DNA from: Abelmoschus esculentus
Lineage: Eukaryota > Streptophyta > Magnoliopsida > Malvales > Malvaceae
DNA: 64,000 bases
Direction of reading: 5' to 3'
NCBI GenBank assembly: GCA_035048815.1
Contig: JAUCBN010000062.1
Span: 7,326,001-7,390,000 of the forward strand
The position numbers and the translations under genes were made by a program. Shown piece by piece: positions 45,537 to 56,202 of this stretch (positions within the stretch are counted from its first letter, which is position 1; each line of letters begins with the position of its first letter). The notes beneath the pieces were generated by a model. It had not been told where the DNA came from and searched no databases. It was given only the letters and a program-made list of their open reading frames with translations.

Positions 45537-46461
45537 TAATTTTGTTCATAAAATTCAATATTAATTGTTGTTTGCTTTCTATGCTGCTTATTCCTTTCAT
45601 ATTTTGTTGTCCGCTCTTATCTTCAAATATAAAGCATTGAGGACAATGCTTGGTTTGAGTTTGGGGGTGCAGATTCACTACCAAGGCAGTAATCTACTGC
45701 CGAGGCCTTGCCAAAAAAGGGAGTATTCCAGTGATTTTTTTTAATTTTCATGCTCCCCGCCTTACTTGAATTAACTGCCTACACTTTTGCACTGCTTATC
45801 ATCAGTATTGCCTTAGTTTATTCTTTAAGGCTATAGAAATCTTTCTCCTTACCATGATTAGGTCCTGTTAAGAAGGTTTAACCTTAGGATACTTAAGGAT
45901 GAAAACTTAGAAACTTACTATAGGAAGAATTTTAAACACTTTTGGGACTTGTTGGATTAGAGGAATTCTTTTAATGAACTTATGTGATAAAGACTTAGAT
46001 TTTTTGGGGAAGGTAACTAGAGGTGCCTTTCATCTTCTCTAGAAAGTACTTTTCTTCATGCTAAAGGTGCCCGAAATTGGCTCTAGTATGTTTTAAGGAA
46101 TATTAAAAAGAAAGAAAGAATTTAGTGAAGGGAAAAACACAATCCTTGAGGTGCCCGAAATTTGCTCAAGGATTGGTTGCTTAGAAAAGAAGAGAAAACT
46201 TAACCAAATTCTACTTGTCTTGAACTTAGAGGTTATCTAAGTAGGCCTTTAATCAAACTTGTCCACAAAAACACACAAACTCACAATTCTTATAGTTTGT
46301 TTCTAGGTAAACCCTTGGGGTAGCCGAAAGGTTAAGGCTTAAGAATAAGCCTAGTTATGGTGGGGAGAATAGATGGACATGTAAGACCAAGAGAGACTAG
46401 AGTTTGGCAAATTGATGGTTTGCATTGCTTGAGGACAAGCAATAGTTTGAGTTTGGGGGTG
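45537..46461 (+). other. B 3' untranslated interior with two polypurine-tract-like sites
   Basis: Non-coding. GAGTTTGGGGGTG occurs at 45657-45669 and again at 46449-46461, the latter touching the 3' LTR and therefore the real polypurine tract. Both are preceded by a GAGGACAA-GC segment. CTGCCGAGGCC-type motifs lie near 45690. No ORF of note. Confidence 0.75.
46449..46461 (+). other. Polypurine tract of element B
   Basis: GAGTTTGGGGGTG immediately before the 3' LTR start TGATAAGTG at 46462. The upstream TTGAGGACAAGCAA context is typical of Athila elements. It primes plus-strand DNA synthesis. Confidence 0.85.
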
Positions 46462-47791
46462 TGATAAGTGCTCAACTCACTATCACTTTTTACACCTTTT
46501 GTTGGCATTAATCACCGAATTTACACCCACTTGGACCAATGCATGTACTTAATGTGATATATTTAGAAGTTATGCTTATAGAGATAATATTTACAGAAAA
46601 GGCACGTTTTACTACATTTTTATATCTGTGCAGAAGAACCAGTGCCGCGGCGGCGACAAGGCCGAGGCAGGACCTGATGCCGAGGCAGCAGCTGAGAGTC
46701 AGGAAGCAAGAATGTAGGCGATTGGAAGACAAAAATCCAAGGGACGTTTCTGGACTTAAAGCACATGGATCGGAGCTGGCTAGCATGAGGAAAAGCCCAA
46801 GACAAGGCCACGCGGGAAAGCCCACTTAGCTGAATTAAACTTGGAAATATTTTAATTATGTACATGACTTGTTCCCTACTCCAAGTTGTATTCTACTTAG
46901 GAAAGGTTTGCCCTAGGTCTAGCCTATATAAAGACCTAGCCGTCCAATGTAATATAGACGGATACCTAGAGAAAGAGAGCCGATTCATAAACTTGTTTCC
47001 TTTCTCTCAATTATGTTTTAAGCTTCTATAGGGTTTAGGTGAAGGTTGTTAGTATTTGTGAGAGGAGATTGTACTTTGTCTTTGTTTCAATGCAATAAAA
47101 TTATTAAGGTTTGCTTATCCTTTGTTATTCCTTGTTCTTGCATTCAAGCCCGGGAGGGAAGTTTGTGAGTAATCCATTTATCTAGACTCGGGAGAGTTAG
47201 ATTCACGAAAGGGGTAAGTACGGTGTTTCAATCGCGAAATACTAACTCAACCTAGGGATAGGTTAAGAGTTTCAGCGGCTAAAAGAAGTGTGAGATTGGT
47301 TGGTGAGTATAATTGGTTCACGCCGGGAGGTATCATCAAGGACTAGTCATCAACAGTACTTCGACTTAGGGATAAGCGGAGTCATCCAAGGACACTTTGC
47401 CGAACTTTGGTAAAGTCTACCCACGAGCAAGGGATTACCGCGGCGGACAGTATCGTCGCTGCCAAGGCAGTAATCTGTAGTGCTGCCGAGACAGTGATAT
47501 ACGATTGCATTGGACAGAGATAAGTGAATCAAATCCACAATACAACGCAACTGGATCCTGACCTATCTCTCTCTAATATTCAATTCTCTTTATTTTTACT
47601 TGGTTATTTTAGTTTAGTTAATCCAAACTCAATCACTTGTGTTTTACTTTATTTCTTTCTACAAAAAAAGAAGACAAAGAAGACATATTGAGTCTACCAA
47701 TCCCTGTGGAGACGATAATCTGATAAATACTTATCACTTATTACTTTCGATGTGTCCACTTGCACTAACCGCACACTTTTGACACGCGACA
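46462..47791 (+). mobile_element. 3' LTR of element B
   Basis: 1,330 bp, TGATAAGTGCTCAACTCAC to TTTTGACACGCGACA, very similar to the 5' LTR. TATA box at 46925-46933. It is followed by the TSD AGAGG (47792-47796). Palindromes are partly eroded in the second triplet (TACCGCGGCG instead of TGCCGCGGCA). Confidence 0.94.
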
Positions 47792-47796
47792 AGAGG

Positions 47797-48061
47797 CCAA
47801 TTGTGCTGCCACTAAATTGGATGTTTGTAACTCATTCACTGTGGCTTGGCGTTTTACTCCTCCTCGCCTTGATGTATGGAATTTAAAATCGTTCTTTGCG
47901 AGTTTGTTCAAGATCTCTATAGCTTCCTCAGGTGCTTTATCAAGGAGTGTTCCATGGGCAGAGGCGTCTAACATCATCCTTGTTGGGGCATTGGTTGCAT
48001 TGTAAAACATGGTTACTTGTTTCCATAAGGGAAATCCATGTAAAGGACACTTGTGCAGTAG
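47797..48061 (-). pseudogene. A2 gag, middle fragment
   Basis: Minus-strand Athila gag encoding MFYNATNAPTRMMLDAS, LLDKAPEEAIEILNKLAKND and RRGGVKRQ, the end of the gag domain. It joins 40571 in sequence once element B is removed, and 49387 once the solo LTR is removed. Its right edge AGTAG (48057-48061) is the solo-LTR target site. Confidence 0.87.
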
Positions 48062-49386
48062 TGTCGCGTGTCAAAAGTACGCGTTTAGTGCAAGTGGACA
48101 CATCGCAAGTAATAAGTGATAAGTATTTATCGGATTATCGTCTCCACAGGGATTGGTATACTTAATATGTCTTCTTTGTCTTCTTGTTCTGTAAAAAGAA
48201 ATAAAAAAAACACAGGTAATTTTGGGTTGGATAAACTGAAATAAAACAACTAAGTAAAAGAATGAGATTTGATAAATAGAGAGAGAGGTCAGGATCCAGT
48301 TGCGTCGTATTGTGGATTTGATTGACTTGTCTCTGCCCAATGCAATCGTATATCACTGCCTCGGCAGCACTGAAGATTACAGCCTTGGCAGCGACGATAC
48401 TGTCCGCTGCGGCAATCCCTTGCTCGTGGGTGGACTTTACCAAAGTTCGGTAAAGTGTCCTTGGATGACTCCGCTTATCCCTATGTCGAAGTACTGTTGA
48501 TGACTAATCCTTGATGATACCTCCCGGCGTGAATCAATTATACTCACAAACCAATCTCACACTTCTTTTAGCCGCTAAAACTCTTAACCTATCCTTAGGC
48601 CGAGTTAGTATTTCATGATTGAAACACCGTACTTACCCCTTTCGTGAATCTAACTCTCCCGAGTCTAGATAAATGGATTACTCACAAACTTCCCTCCCGA
48701 GCTTGAATGCGAGAACAAAGAATAGCAAAGGATAAGCAAACCTTGATAATTTTACTGCATTGAAACAAAGACAAAGTACAATCTCCTCTCACAAATACTA
48801 AACAACCTTCACCTAAACCCTAAGAAAGCTTAGAACATAGTTTGAGAGAAAGAAAACATTGAATCTATGAATCGGCTCTCTCTCTAGGTATATCCTTATA
48901 CATTGGACGGCTAGGTCTTATATAGGCTTGAACTAGGGCAAACCTTTCCTAAGTAGAATAAAACTTGGAGTAGGGAACAAGTCATGTCCATAAATTAAAT
49001 ATTTCCAAGTTTAATTCAACTAAGAGGCTTTCCCGCGTATCCTTGTCTTGGGCTTTTCCTCATGCTAGCCAGCTCCGATCCATATGTTTTATGTCTAAAA
49101 ACATCCCTTGGATTTTTCTCTTCCAATCGCCTACAGTCTTGCTTCCTGGCTCTCAGTTGCTGCCTCGGCATCAGGTCCTGCCTCGGCCATGTTGCTGCCG
49201 TGGCACTGGTTCTCCTGCACAGATATAAAAATGTAGTAAAACTTGTCTTTTTTGTAAATATTATCTTTATAAGCATAACTTCTAAATATATCACATTAAA
49301 TACTTGCATTGGTCCGAATGGGTGTAAATTCGGTGATTAATGCCCATAAAAGGTGTAAAAAGTGATAGTGAGTTGAGCACTTATCA
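48062..49386 (-). mobile_element. Solo LTR, Athila family, minus strand
   Basis: 1,325 bp, plus strand TGTCGCGTGTCAAAAG to GAGCACTTATCA. Target-site duplication AGTAG at 48057-48061 and 49387-49391. TATA box at 48917-48924 (TATATAAG on the minus strand). The palindrome triplet at 48357, 48381 and 48405 keeps the 24-bp spacing although two members have mutated. Confidence 0.95.
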
Positions 49387-49519
49387 AGTAGCTCCCTGTA
49401 GCGCTCCCATGCCTCATGCATTGGTTCATCATCTTCCTGCCGAAAAGAGGTAATTTCATTACATATACGATCATATAAATTAGTCGGATTAAAACGTGTA
49501 ATGAAATCACGACAGAGTT
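49387..49519 (-). pseudogene. A2 gag, N-proximal fragment
   Basis: Encodes on the minus strand a segment matching A1 gag LCRDFITRFNPTNLYDRI and YEAWERYRELL, followed by the solo-LTR site. Element C interrupts it at 49520, and the rest of A2 (gag start and 5' LTR) is not present in the window. Confidence 0.85.
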
Positions 49520-51307
49520 TGTAACATCCCGGTTTTGGGGTTAGTAGTTTGAGTATTAGTTGGGGAAATTCGATTCGGATCGAATCGGATTCCTAGGGTT
49601 CGTTATTCCGGGAAAAAAATTAAAATAATAATATTTTAATCGGATAAGTAATAATTTTGTGAAATGGTTCTAAAAATATTAAAAAGGTGTTTTAAAGTTA
49701 AAGGAATATTATTTGAACTTTAATTTGATTTTTAATTAGGCTAATTTTGTACTAGTGACTAAATTGTAATTTTGGGAATGTTTTGGGGATTTAATTAGTA
49801 ATTTTCGGCCATTAGGATTTTTAGTGACTAAATTGGAAAGTAAGCCATACTTAGAATCCTTAGAGGGCCATAAACCCAATTTATTTTTAACTAATGATTT
49901 GTCCACCAAAATGGTTTTTAAATTGTTTTATTCTAAATAATAATTCCATTTTCTTTTGTAACTTCCCATTTTCCCATCTTTTTTCTCAAGATTTTCTCTC
50001 ATTTTCTCTCCATCTTCTTCTCCAAATTTCTCCAATTACTTGCTTATTTCTTCATCATTTTCTACAAGATTTACTTCATTTTATTCATCATTTCATTCTT
50101 TACAAAACCTACTCATCAATTTTGCAAAAAAATCAACATCTTCTTCAAGGAAATCAAGGAAGCTTTTCTAATCTCTTTGGTGGATTTAATCTCAAGGTAA
50201 TATTCTGATTTTTAATATTTTTCTAAGGTTCTTTATTGAAATTCCCAAGTATTGGCTTGCTCATCAACTATTGCTATTTTATTTTGTGATTTTAATTCAT
50301 GGTTTATGAGTTTTATGGAGATTTTGTGAAATCTTTTGAGATCTAAATTAATGCTGTGATTTGGTTGATTTAATTATGATATTAGGTCAACTAAATGGTT
50401 AATTAAGTCTTGAAATGAGTTAACCATAAATTAATCCCGGAATAATGTAATCGGTGGTGTTTTAAGGTGGTTTTCGGTTGTTTTAGGGGTTGTTTTAGGT
50501 GTTCTAATGTTGCTGTAGGTATAAGGATGGTTTGTAAGCGTTTTTGGTTTATAATTGAGGTGGATTAGATGTTAGATTCATTAGGTTTTGGGCTGATGTT
50601 GTTTCGGATGTGTTTCGGCTTAGTTTCGGTCTTTTCGGCTAGGTTTTCGATAGTTTTGTGAGGGTTAAATGTGGCTGCTGTTTTGAGCATGTTGTGATGT
50701 GAATATGCTCTATTTTTAATGTTGTAGAGGTAGTGCAAGAAGGTGCATAAGTGGCTGGTGCGTTGGCGTTGCCATTGGAGCATCGGCGAGGGCTCGTTTC
50801 GCTTGTCGGTGAGTGGTTTTGGATTTAAAGTGAATCGCATTGGTTCGGTTCTGTTTTGGGGGCTATGGAATAGTGTGAAAACTTTCCATAGTTCAAGAAT
50901 AAGTGGTTTAAATGATGTTGATGCATTATCTCAAGTTTCGGTTTTTTCGGTGATGGCATACATGTGAACAATGTTTTGATATGATTTTGGAATTGCATAT
51001 ATTTGATTTTGGAAATGATGCATGCATGTGTTAATTGTTGAAAATGCATGGTTTATTAAGGTATTCATGGCTTATGTAAGCATGAAAAAGAATTTGGATT
51101 ATGATGAGGTTATTTTTTCCTATGTCGATAAAGCCGTTGAGCATGATTTTAGTTCACATGATGAACATTTAATGAGTGCATTATGAGCAGCAAGTTAACA
51201 TGCATGATTGGAATTGATATTGGCTTAGTGACACTAACCTTAGATTCGAATACAAATGACATGTCATTAGGATTGAGTGCACTATAAAATAATGAGAATA
51301 ATGATGA

Positions 51308-51505
51308 TGCCTACACGTAAACAAGGGTGACTTTGTGTCCGACCGTGCGTGTAGAGTTTGCCTACACGTAAAAAAGGGTGACTTTGTGTCCGACCGTGCG
51401 TGTAGAGCTTGCCTATATGTAAACAAGGGTGACTTTGTGTCCGACCGTGCGTAGTGGGGGTAACATGTATACAAGGGTGACTATGTGTCCGACCGATGCA
51501 TGTTG
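51308..51505 (+). repeat. Tandem 51-bp units in the C LTR
   Basis: Four copies containing ACAAGGGTGACTTTGTGTCC followed by GACCGTGCG, starting near 51321, 51373, 51424 and 51471. It is the same unit as in the D LTRs (opposite strand). It is probably a U3 enhancer-like repeat; that role is inferred. Confidence 0.85.
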
Positions 51506-52215
51506 AGACCAAGTGTCTCCAATTATGGAAAAAGGAATCCGTGTATTCGGTGAACTAAAAGTTCATATTAAGTGATCACTAGAAAGCCAATATGCATATA
51601 TGAAATGGAATGATTTATTTGTGCATGATACACGAAATGTTTTGACATTGTTGATAAGCATGTTTTGGTTTTACATATTTCAAATAAGCATGAAGTATGC
51701 AAGTATGATTTTATAAATGATTTTGAATTTGTTAGAGCTTCCTCACTAAGCATGTTGTGCTTAAGCTCTCTCTTTTCATACTTACAGAGAAATAGCGATA
51801 TTCGAGGCTACGTTCGGAGCAAGGGAACCAAGGGGAAGAGTTGTCTCAATTTTTGGTATGTTTTGGCAAATAATTTGGGCTTGGCAATGTGTAAATCAAA
51901 CCCATGTGAAGTGTGTGATTTCTGTTTTGGTTAATGTTGTAATAAGACCTATAATGTTTTGGATTGTTGATTGATGGACCATGGTGTTGTTTGGATTATT
52001 GAGACATGTACATGAATAAACATTGTTGATTTCTTTTAAATCATATTTTAGGAAGCATGCCTATAGATTGTTTGGGGTCTTTGATGTGATAAATGTATGC
52101 TTTAAATCGTTCTTTATGCTTAGGAAATTATGCACATAGTTAAGGGTGATTAATGGTTATGTTTGAATGGGTGGAATTAACCTAGAATGTTCAAACTTGT
52201 CAAAGTGCACAGGGG

Positions 52216-52404
52216 GTATCGATACCAGTATCGATACCCTAAGGCTTAATCTGGGGTGGTTCGAATCATGGTTCGATGCAATTACTCCACTGGACGCTGG
52301 AGTATCGATACCACCTATGGGGGTATCGATACCAATAGCCTTCGAAGTGCAAGGAGGCTAGCTCCACGATAGGGTATCGATACCGAGACCCTAGGTATCG
52401 ATAC
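52216..52404 (+). promoter_or_regulatory. Cluster of six GTATCGATAC palindromes in the C LTR
   Basis: Perfect 10-bp palindromes start at 52216, 52228, 52302, 52323, 52374 and 52395. The second and third pairs are exactly 21 bp apart start to start. The D LTRs have three pairs at 21 bp in the corresponding region. Such phased palindromes suggest a dimeric DNA-binding factor, not identified here. Confidence 0.55.
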
Positions 52405-52984
52405 TGAGACCCAAAAATGACATTTTAAGTGTGGAAAATCATATTTAGGGTCGGATGTCTTTCCACGATCGAATACAGATGCAATGAATAATATTTTGAG
52501 TGGTAACATCCCTTTAATGCATGATGTTCATTTAGATTCGTATTGGTAAATAAATGTTGGTTTTAGTCCCTATAATATTGTGAGCTTTACAATTAGGTCC
52601 CTATTGTATGAAACATGAAATTGACGATGCAATAATGGTCCGTTTGATCTGAACTTTGTTATGAGTATGCTATGCATGTTGAATTGAACTATGGTAGATC
52701 GAATTACCGGTTTATTCTTTTGGAATTAAGAATTATTTGCGTTTTGGTCCTTATGTACTGATATGCGAATTGAATGATTAATTGTGAGTCGAATGTTTCC
52801 ATTTTTGTTGCACATGACCTCGACACACATAGGAACCAAATTATGCATCTAGTTAAAATAAAAAAAACATATAAGTTTTCAGGGTTGTTTATCGAATTGG
52901 ACCTTAACGGGTTTAGTTCGATATTCCCCGTATGACCCGTTAGTGCTGGTTCCGTCCAGGCCGGGCTAAGGGGGTTACATTTGG

Positions 52985-53002
52985 TGGTATCAGAGCCAGG
53001 TT
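52985..53002 (+). other. Primer-binding site of element C (tRNA-iMet type)
   Basis: TGGTATCAGAGCCAGGTT, five bases after the LTR end at 52979. It is identical in type to the sites of element D. Confidence 0.9.
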
Positions 53003-53245
53003 AATTAAAGTGTGTGGTTAGGTTTGCTAAGTGTGTGACTGAACTTGTTATGTTGTTAACTTGTTGAATATATTTATTCATGATGGTTGTATTTGGGTGA
53101 TGATGGTTAAAAGGGATAACGATTACACATTGCCAATGCCAATACATTTTCAAATGCTTCTCAGGTTTCCCTTGGATCTTGCCCGAATGTAAGTTATTAT
53201 GTTTTAATATCATGTTTTAAATTGCATGTATGAAGTTTTTGGATT

Positions 53246-54430
53246 ATGCCACCGAGACGCGAGACTCGTGCTAGTGTGAATATGATCACCGAGGGTCAGG
53301 CTGAGGGTGAGGCGACTGCTAGGGAAGAGCCGCTTCCTCCTCCACCCGTGGGTGTGCCTCCGGTTCCTCTGGGAGGTCAGTTTAGAGAGTTTGCACCGCT
53401 TATACAGGCTATGGAGGGTGCGTTTCAGGCTTCCGTGGCTGGAGTGCATATTCCGGCTCCTGCTGTGGTGGTTACCCCGGGTCTACCCTTAGAGCGTTTG
53501 CGTAGTTTGGGCGGTGTAGAGTTCCGTGGATCAGATCCGAGCTTAGCTGAGGAGTGGTTGGCTAGTACGGAGAGGATTTTGGATCAGATGGACTGCCAGG
53601 ATACTAGGAGGCTGGGTTGTGTAGTTTCTCTGCTTCAGGGAGATGCTTATCGTTGGTGGATCACCACGAAAGCTGGTGTAGATGCTGCTAACCTGACTTG
53701 GGAGTACTTTCGGACCGCTTTTGTGCGGATGTTTTTGGGGCCACAATATGAGGATGCAAGGAAGAGAGAGTTTACGTCCTTGGTACAGGGGGCTAGGACA
53801 GTAGCTGAGTATGAGATACAGTTTATTAGGTTGAGCCACTATGCTCCTGAGTTGGTTCCTACTGACCGGAAGAGGTGTGACAGGTTCCGATATGGGTTGG
53901 ATCCTGAGATTAAGACATATCTGTTAGCCACTGAGTATACCGAGTTTGATGTGTTGGTTAATAGGGCTAAGGATGTTGAGGAGTCTCTTAGGGTGGCTAG
54001 GAAGTCTTCCGATGTTGGTAAGAGGCCTGCTGAGGCTGGTGCACAAGGTAATAAGAGTAAGAGGTTTCGGGACAACCGATACAGAGCTAACCGACGCTGA
54101 GGTGACTTTGGATGCGGTGGTCGTGCTCAACACTATGGTAGAGGTGGTGGTGATGCTCCAGTCTGTAACTTGTGTTCTAGGCGCCATCCAGGAGAGTGTT
54201 GGTGGGCCACAGGTGCTTGTATGGGATGTGGATCGAAGGATCATGTGAGGCGTGATTGCCCAAGGTTTGCTGGTGAGTCGGGTGATCGTGCTGAGGCCGC
54301 TGTGATGCCTGGTAGAGGACGTGGTCGTGGTCGAGGTCCTTTCCAGAGGCAGGGAGATGGACGGAAGGTTTATGTTCAGCGTGGGACTCGTAACGCCACA
54401 GATGTGGTGGCAGGTACCTTTTCTTTGCAA
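53246..54430 (+). pseudogene. Element C gag (one in-frame stop)
   Basis: Capsid/nucleocapsid protein of a chromovirus-type element. MPPRRETRASVNM is followed by a P-rich segment, the retrotransposon gag domain (EWLASTERILDQMDC, LLQGDAYRWW, FRTAFVRMFLGPQYEDARK, EFTSLVQGARTVAEYEIQF, RFRYGLDPEIK) and two zinc knuckles, CNLCSRRHPGEC and CMGCGSKDHVRRDC. A single TGA at 54098-54100 lies before the knuckles; a CGA-to-TGA change by cytosine deamination is the simplest explanation. The frame continues unchanged into protease. Start chosen as the first Met after the 240-bp leader. Confidence 0.9.
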
Positions 54431-54880
54431 AATGTACCGTTGTTTTCTTTGATAGATTCGGGATCTACGCATTCTTATGTTTTGAGTGAGCATGCATATT
54501 TGTTGGATATTCCGGTTGAGGTTTTAGACGTAGGTGTTGTGGTTACTAGTTCTTTGGGTGAGACGGTTACAGTAAGAAGGTTGTATAAAAGGTGTCCGTT
54601 GGAGGTTTAAGGACATGTCTTTGAGGTCGACTTGATGGAGTTGCCGTTTCATGGTTTTGATCTTATCTTGGGGGTTGATTGGTTGACGGAGCACCGAGCG
54701 GTGGTGGACTTTGAAAAGAAGAAGGTTACTTTGAGGTTGTTGGATGGTAGTGAGGTTGTGGTGAAGAGTGAGTATACCGTATTCTTGTCTAATGTGGTTT
54801 CGGCTTTACAAGCGGAAAAGATGTTGCAACATGGTGGTATGGCATATCTAGCTTATGTGATGAATCCGGGTATAGGGGAT
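54431..54880 (+). pseudogene. Element C protease region
   Basis: Aspartic protease with active site LIDSGSTHSYVL and the C-terminal LILGVDWLTEHRAVVDF segment. It is in the same frame as gag, as expected for this lineage, with one TAA at 54608-54610 between the two motifs. It would cleave the Gag-Pol polyprotein. Confidence 0.87.
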
Positions 54881-55690
54881 GTTAGGGTGCAGGACATTCG
54901 AACAGTGCGCGATTTTCCGGAAGTTTTTCCTGAGGAGTTGCCAAGGTTACCTCCCGATCGTGATGTGGAGTTTAGTATCGAGACTTATGCTGGTACTAAC
55001 CCGGTGTCTATTTCTCCTTATCACATGGCACCTAAGGAGTTAAAGGAGTTGAAGATGCAATTGCAAGAGTTGCTTGACCGAGGTTTCATTCGACCGAGCG
55101 TATCACCTTGGGGTTCGCCGGTGTTGTTTGTGAAGAAGAAGGATGGCACTATGAGGATGTGCATTGATTATCGGCAGTTGAATAAGTTGACCGTGAAGAA
55201 TAAGTATCCTTTGCCAAGGATTGACGATTTGTATGATCAATTTCGAGGAGCAAGTGTGTTCTCGAAGATTGATTTGAGGTCAGGGTATTATCAGTTGAAG
55301 GTGAAAGAAGAGGACATGTTGAAAACAGCTTTATGGATATGATGAACCGAGTGTTTCATGAATACTTGGATCAGTTTGTGGTGGTATTCATAGATGATAT
55401 CCTTGTGTATTCACGTACCGAGGAAGATCATGATCGGCATTTGCGGATAGTGTTGCAAGCGTTGAAGGAAAATCAGTTGTATGCTAAGTTAAGTAAATGT
55501 GAGTTTTGGTTAAAAGAAGTGGTGTTTCTTGGTCATGTGGTGTCGGAAAAGGGTATTAGTGTTGATCCGAAAAAGATAGAGGTTCTTATGGGTTGGAAGC
55601 AACCAAAGTCGGTGTCGGAGGTTCGGAGTTTTCTAGGCTTGGCAGGTTATTATCGTAGGTTTGTTGAGGGGTTTTTGAGCATTGCTGCTC
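54881..55690 (+). pseudogene. Element C reverse transcriptase (motif deletion)
   Basis: RT domain with VRDFPEVFPEELPRLPPDR, GFIRPSVSPWGSPVLFVKKK, RMCIDYRQLNKLT, FSKIDLRSGYYQLKV (first catalytic Asp), VVFIDDILVYS (FIDD catalytic box) and KCEFWLKEVVFLGHVVS. At 55330 the frame shifts and about two dozen residues between the motif A region and the FIDD box are missing. The joint lies at GCTTTATGG, consistent with recombination between short GCTTT repeats. Polymerase function is therefore lost. Confidence 0.9.
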
Positions 55691-56202
55691 CTATGACCAA
55701 GCTTTTGCAAAACAAGGTTCCTTTTGAGTGGAAAGAAAGTCAACAAAAGAGTTTTGAGAAGTTAAAAGAGGTGTTGACTAGTGCTCCGGTGTTGGTGCAA
55801 CCCGAGTCCGGTAAGGATTTTGTGGTTTATAGTGAGGCATCATATGTTGGTCTTGGATGTGTTCTGATGCAAGAAGGTAAGGTTGTGGCTTATGCTTCTC
55901 GACAGTTAAGGGTGCACGAAAAGAATTATCCGACGCATGATTTGGAGCTTGCGGCGGTTGTGTTTGCTTTGAAGATATGGAGACATTATTTGTATGGTGA
56001 GAAGTGTACTATATACACGGATCATAAGAGTTTGAAGTATCTCATGTCGCAAAAGGATCTAAATCTTAGGCAACGAAGATGGATGGAGTTGCTCAAGGAT
56101 TATGATTTGTCTATTGAGTATCATCCCGGGAAAGCTAATGTGGTAGCTGATGCTTTGAGCCGTAAGGCGGTGGTTGAGTTAAGGGCGATGTTTGCTAAGT
56201 AG
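55691..56202 (+). pseudogene. Element C RNase H domain
   Basis: RNase H of Ty3/gypsy type in the same frame as the downstream RT part. FVVYSEASYVGLGCVL carries Glu where the first catalytic Asp is expected; YPTHDLELAAVVFALKIW and TIYTDHKSLKYL supply the other acidic residues, and EYHPGKANVVADALSR ends the domain. A TAG follows at 56200-56202, ahead of integrase. Confidence 0.88.

Larger units (their letters stand above)
40577..47791 (+). mobile_element. Element B: non-autonomous Athila-type element, rearranged
   Basis: Plus-strand Athila element inserted into A2 gag. 5' LTR 40577-41904, 3' LTR 46462-47791, TSD AGAGG at 40572-40576 and 47792-47796. The interior keeps a gag remnant, a protease and an env-position ORF but no RT, RNase H or integrase. 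The primer-binding site and gag start are gone: the 5' LTR is followed by AGAGG plus about 80 bp of A2 flank (41905-41990), and only then by B gag. This means the 5' part was rearranged with a solo-LTR-like version of the same insertion. It needs proteins from elsewhere to move. Confidence 0.87.
49520..52979 (+). mobile_element. 5' LTR of element C (3,460 bp)
   Basis: Begins TGTAACATCCCGGTTTTGGGG and ends CCGGGCTAAGGGGGTTACA. The 3' end is close to the D LTR end. It carries a 51-bp tandem array (51308-51505) and six GTATCGATAC palindromes (52216, 52228, 52302, 52323, 52374, 52395). Small ORFs within it, such as 49894-50208 and 52167-52361, lack recognisable domains and are probably chance frames. 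Confidence 0.92.
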
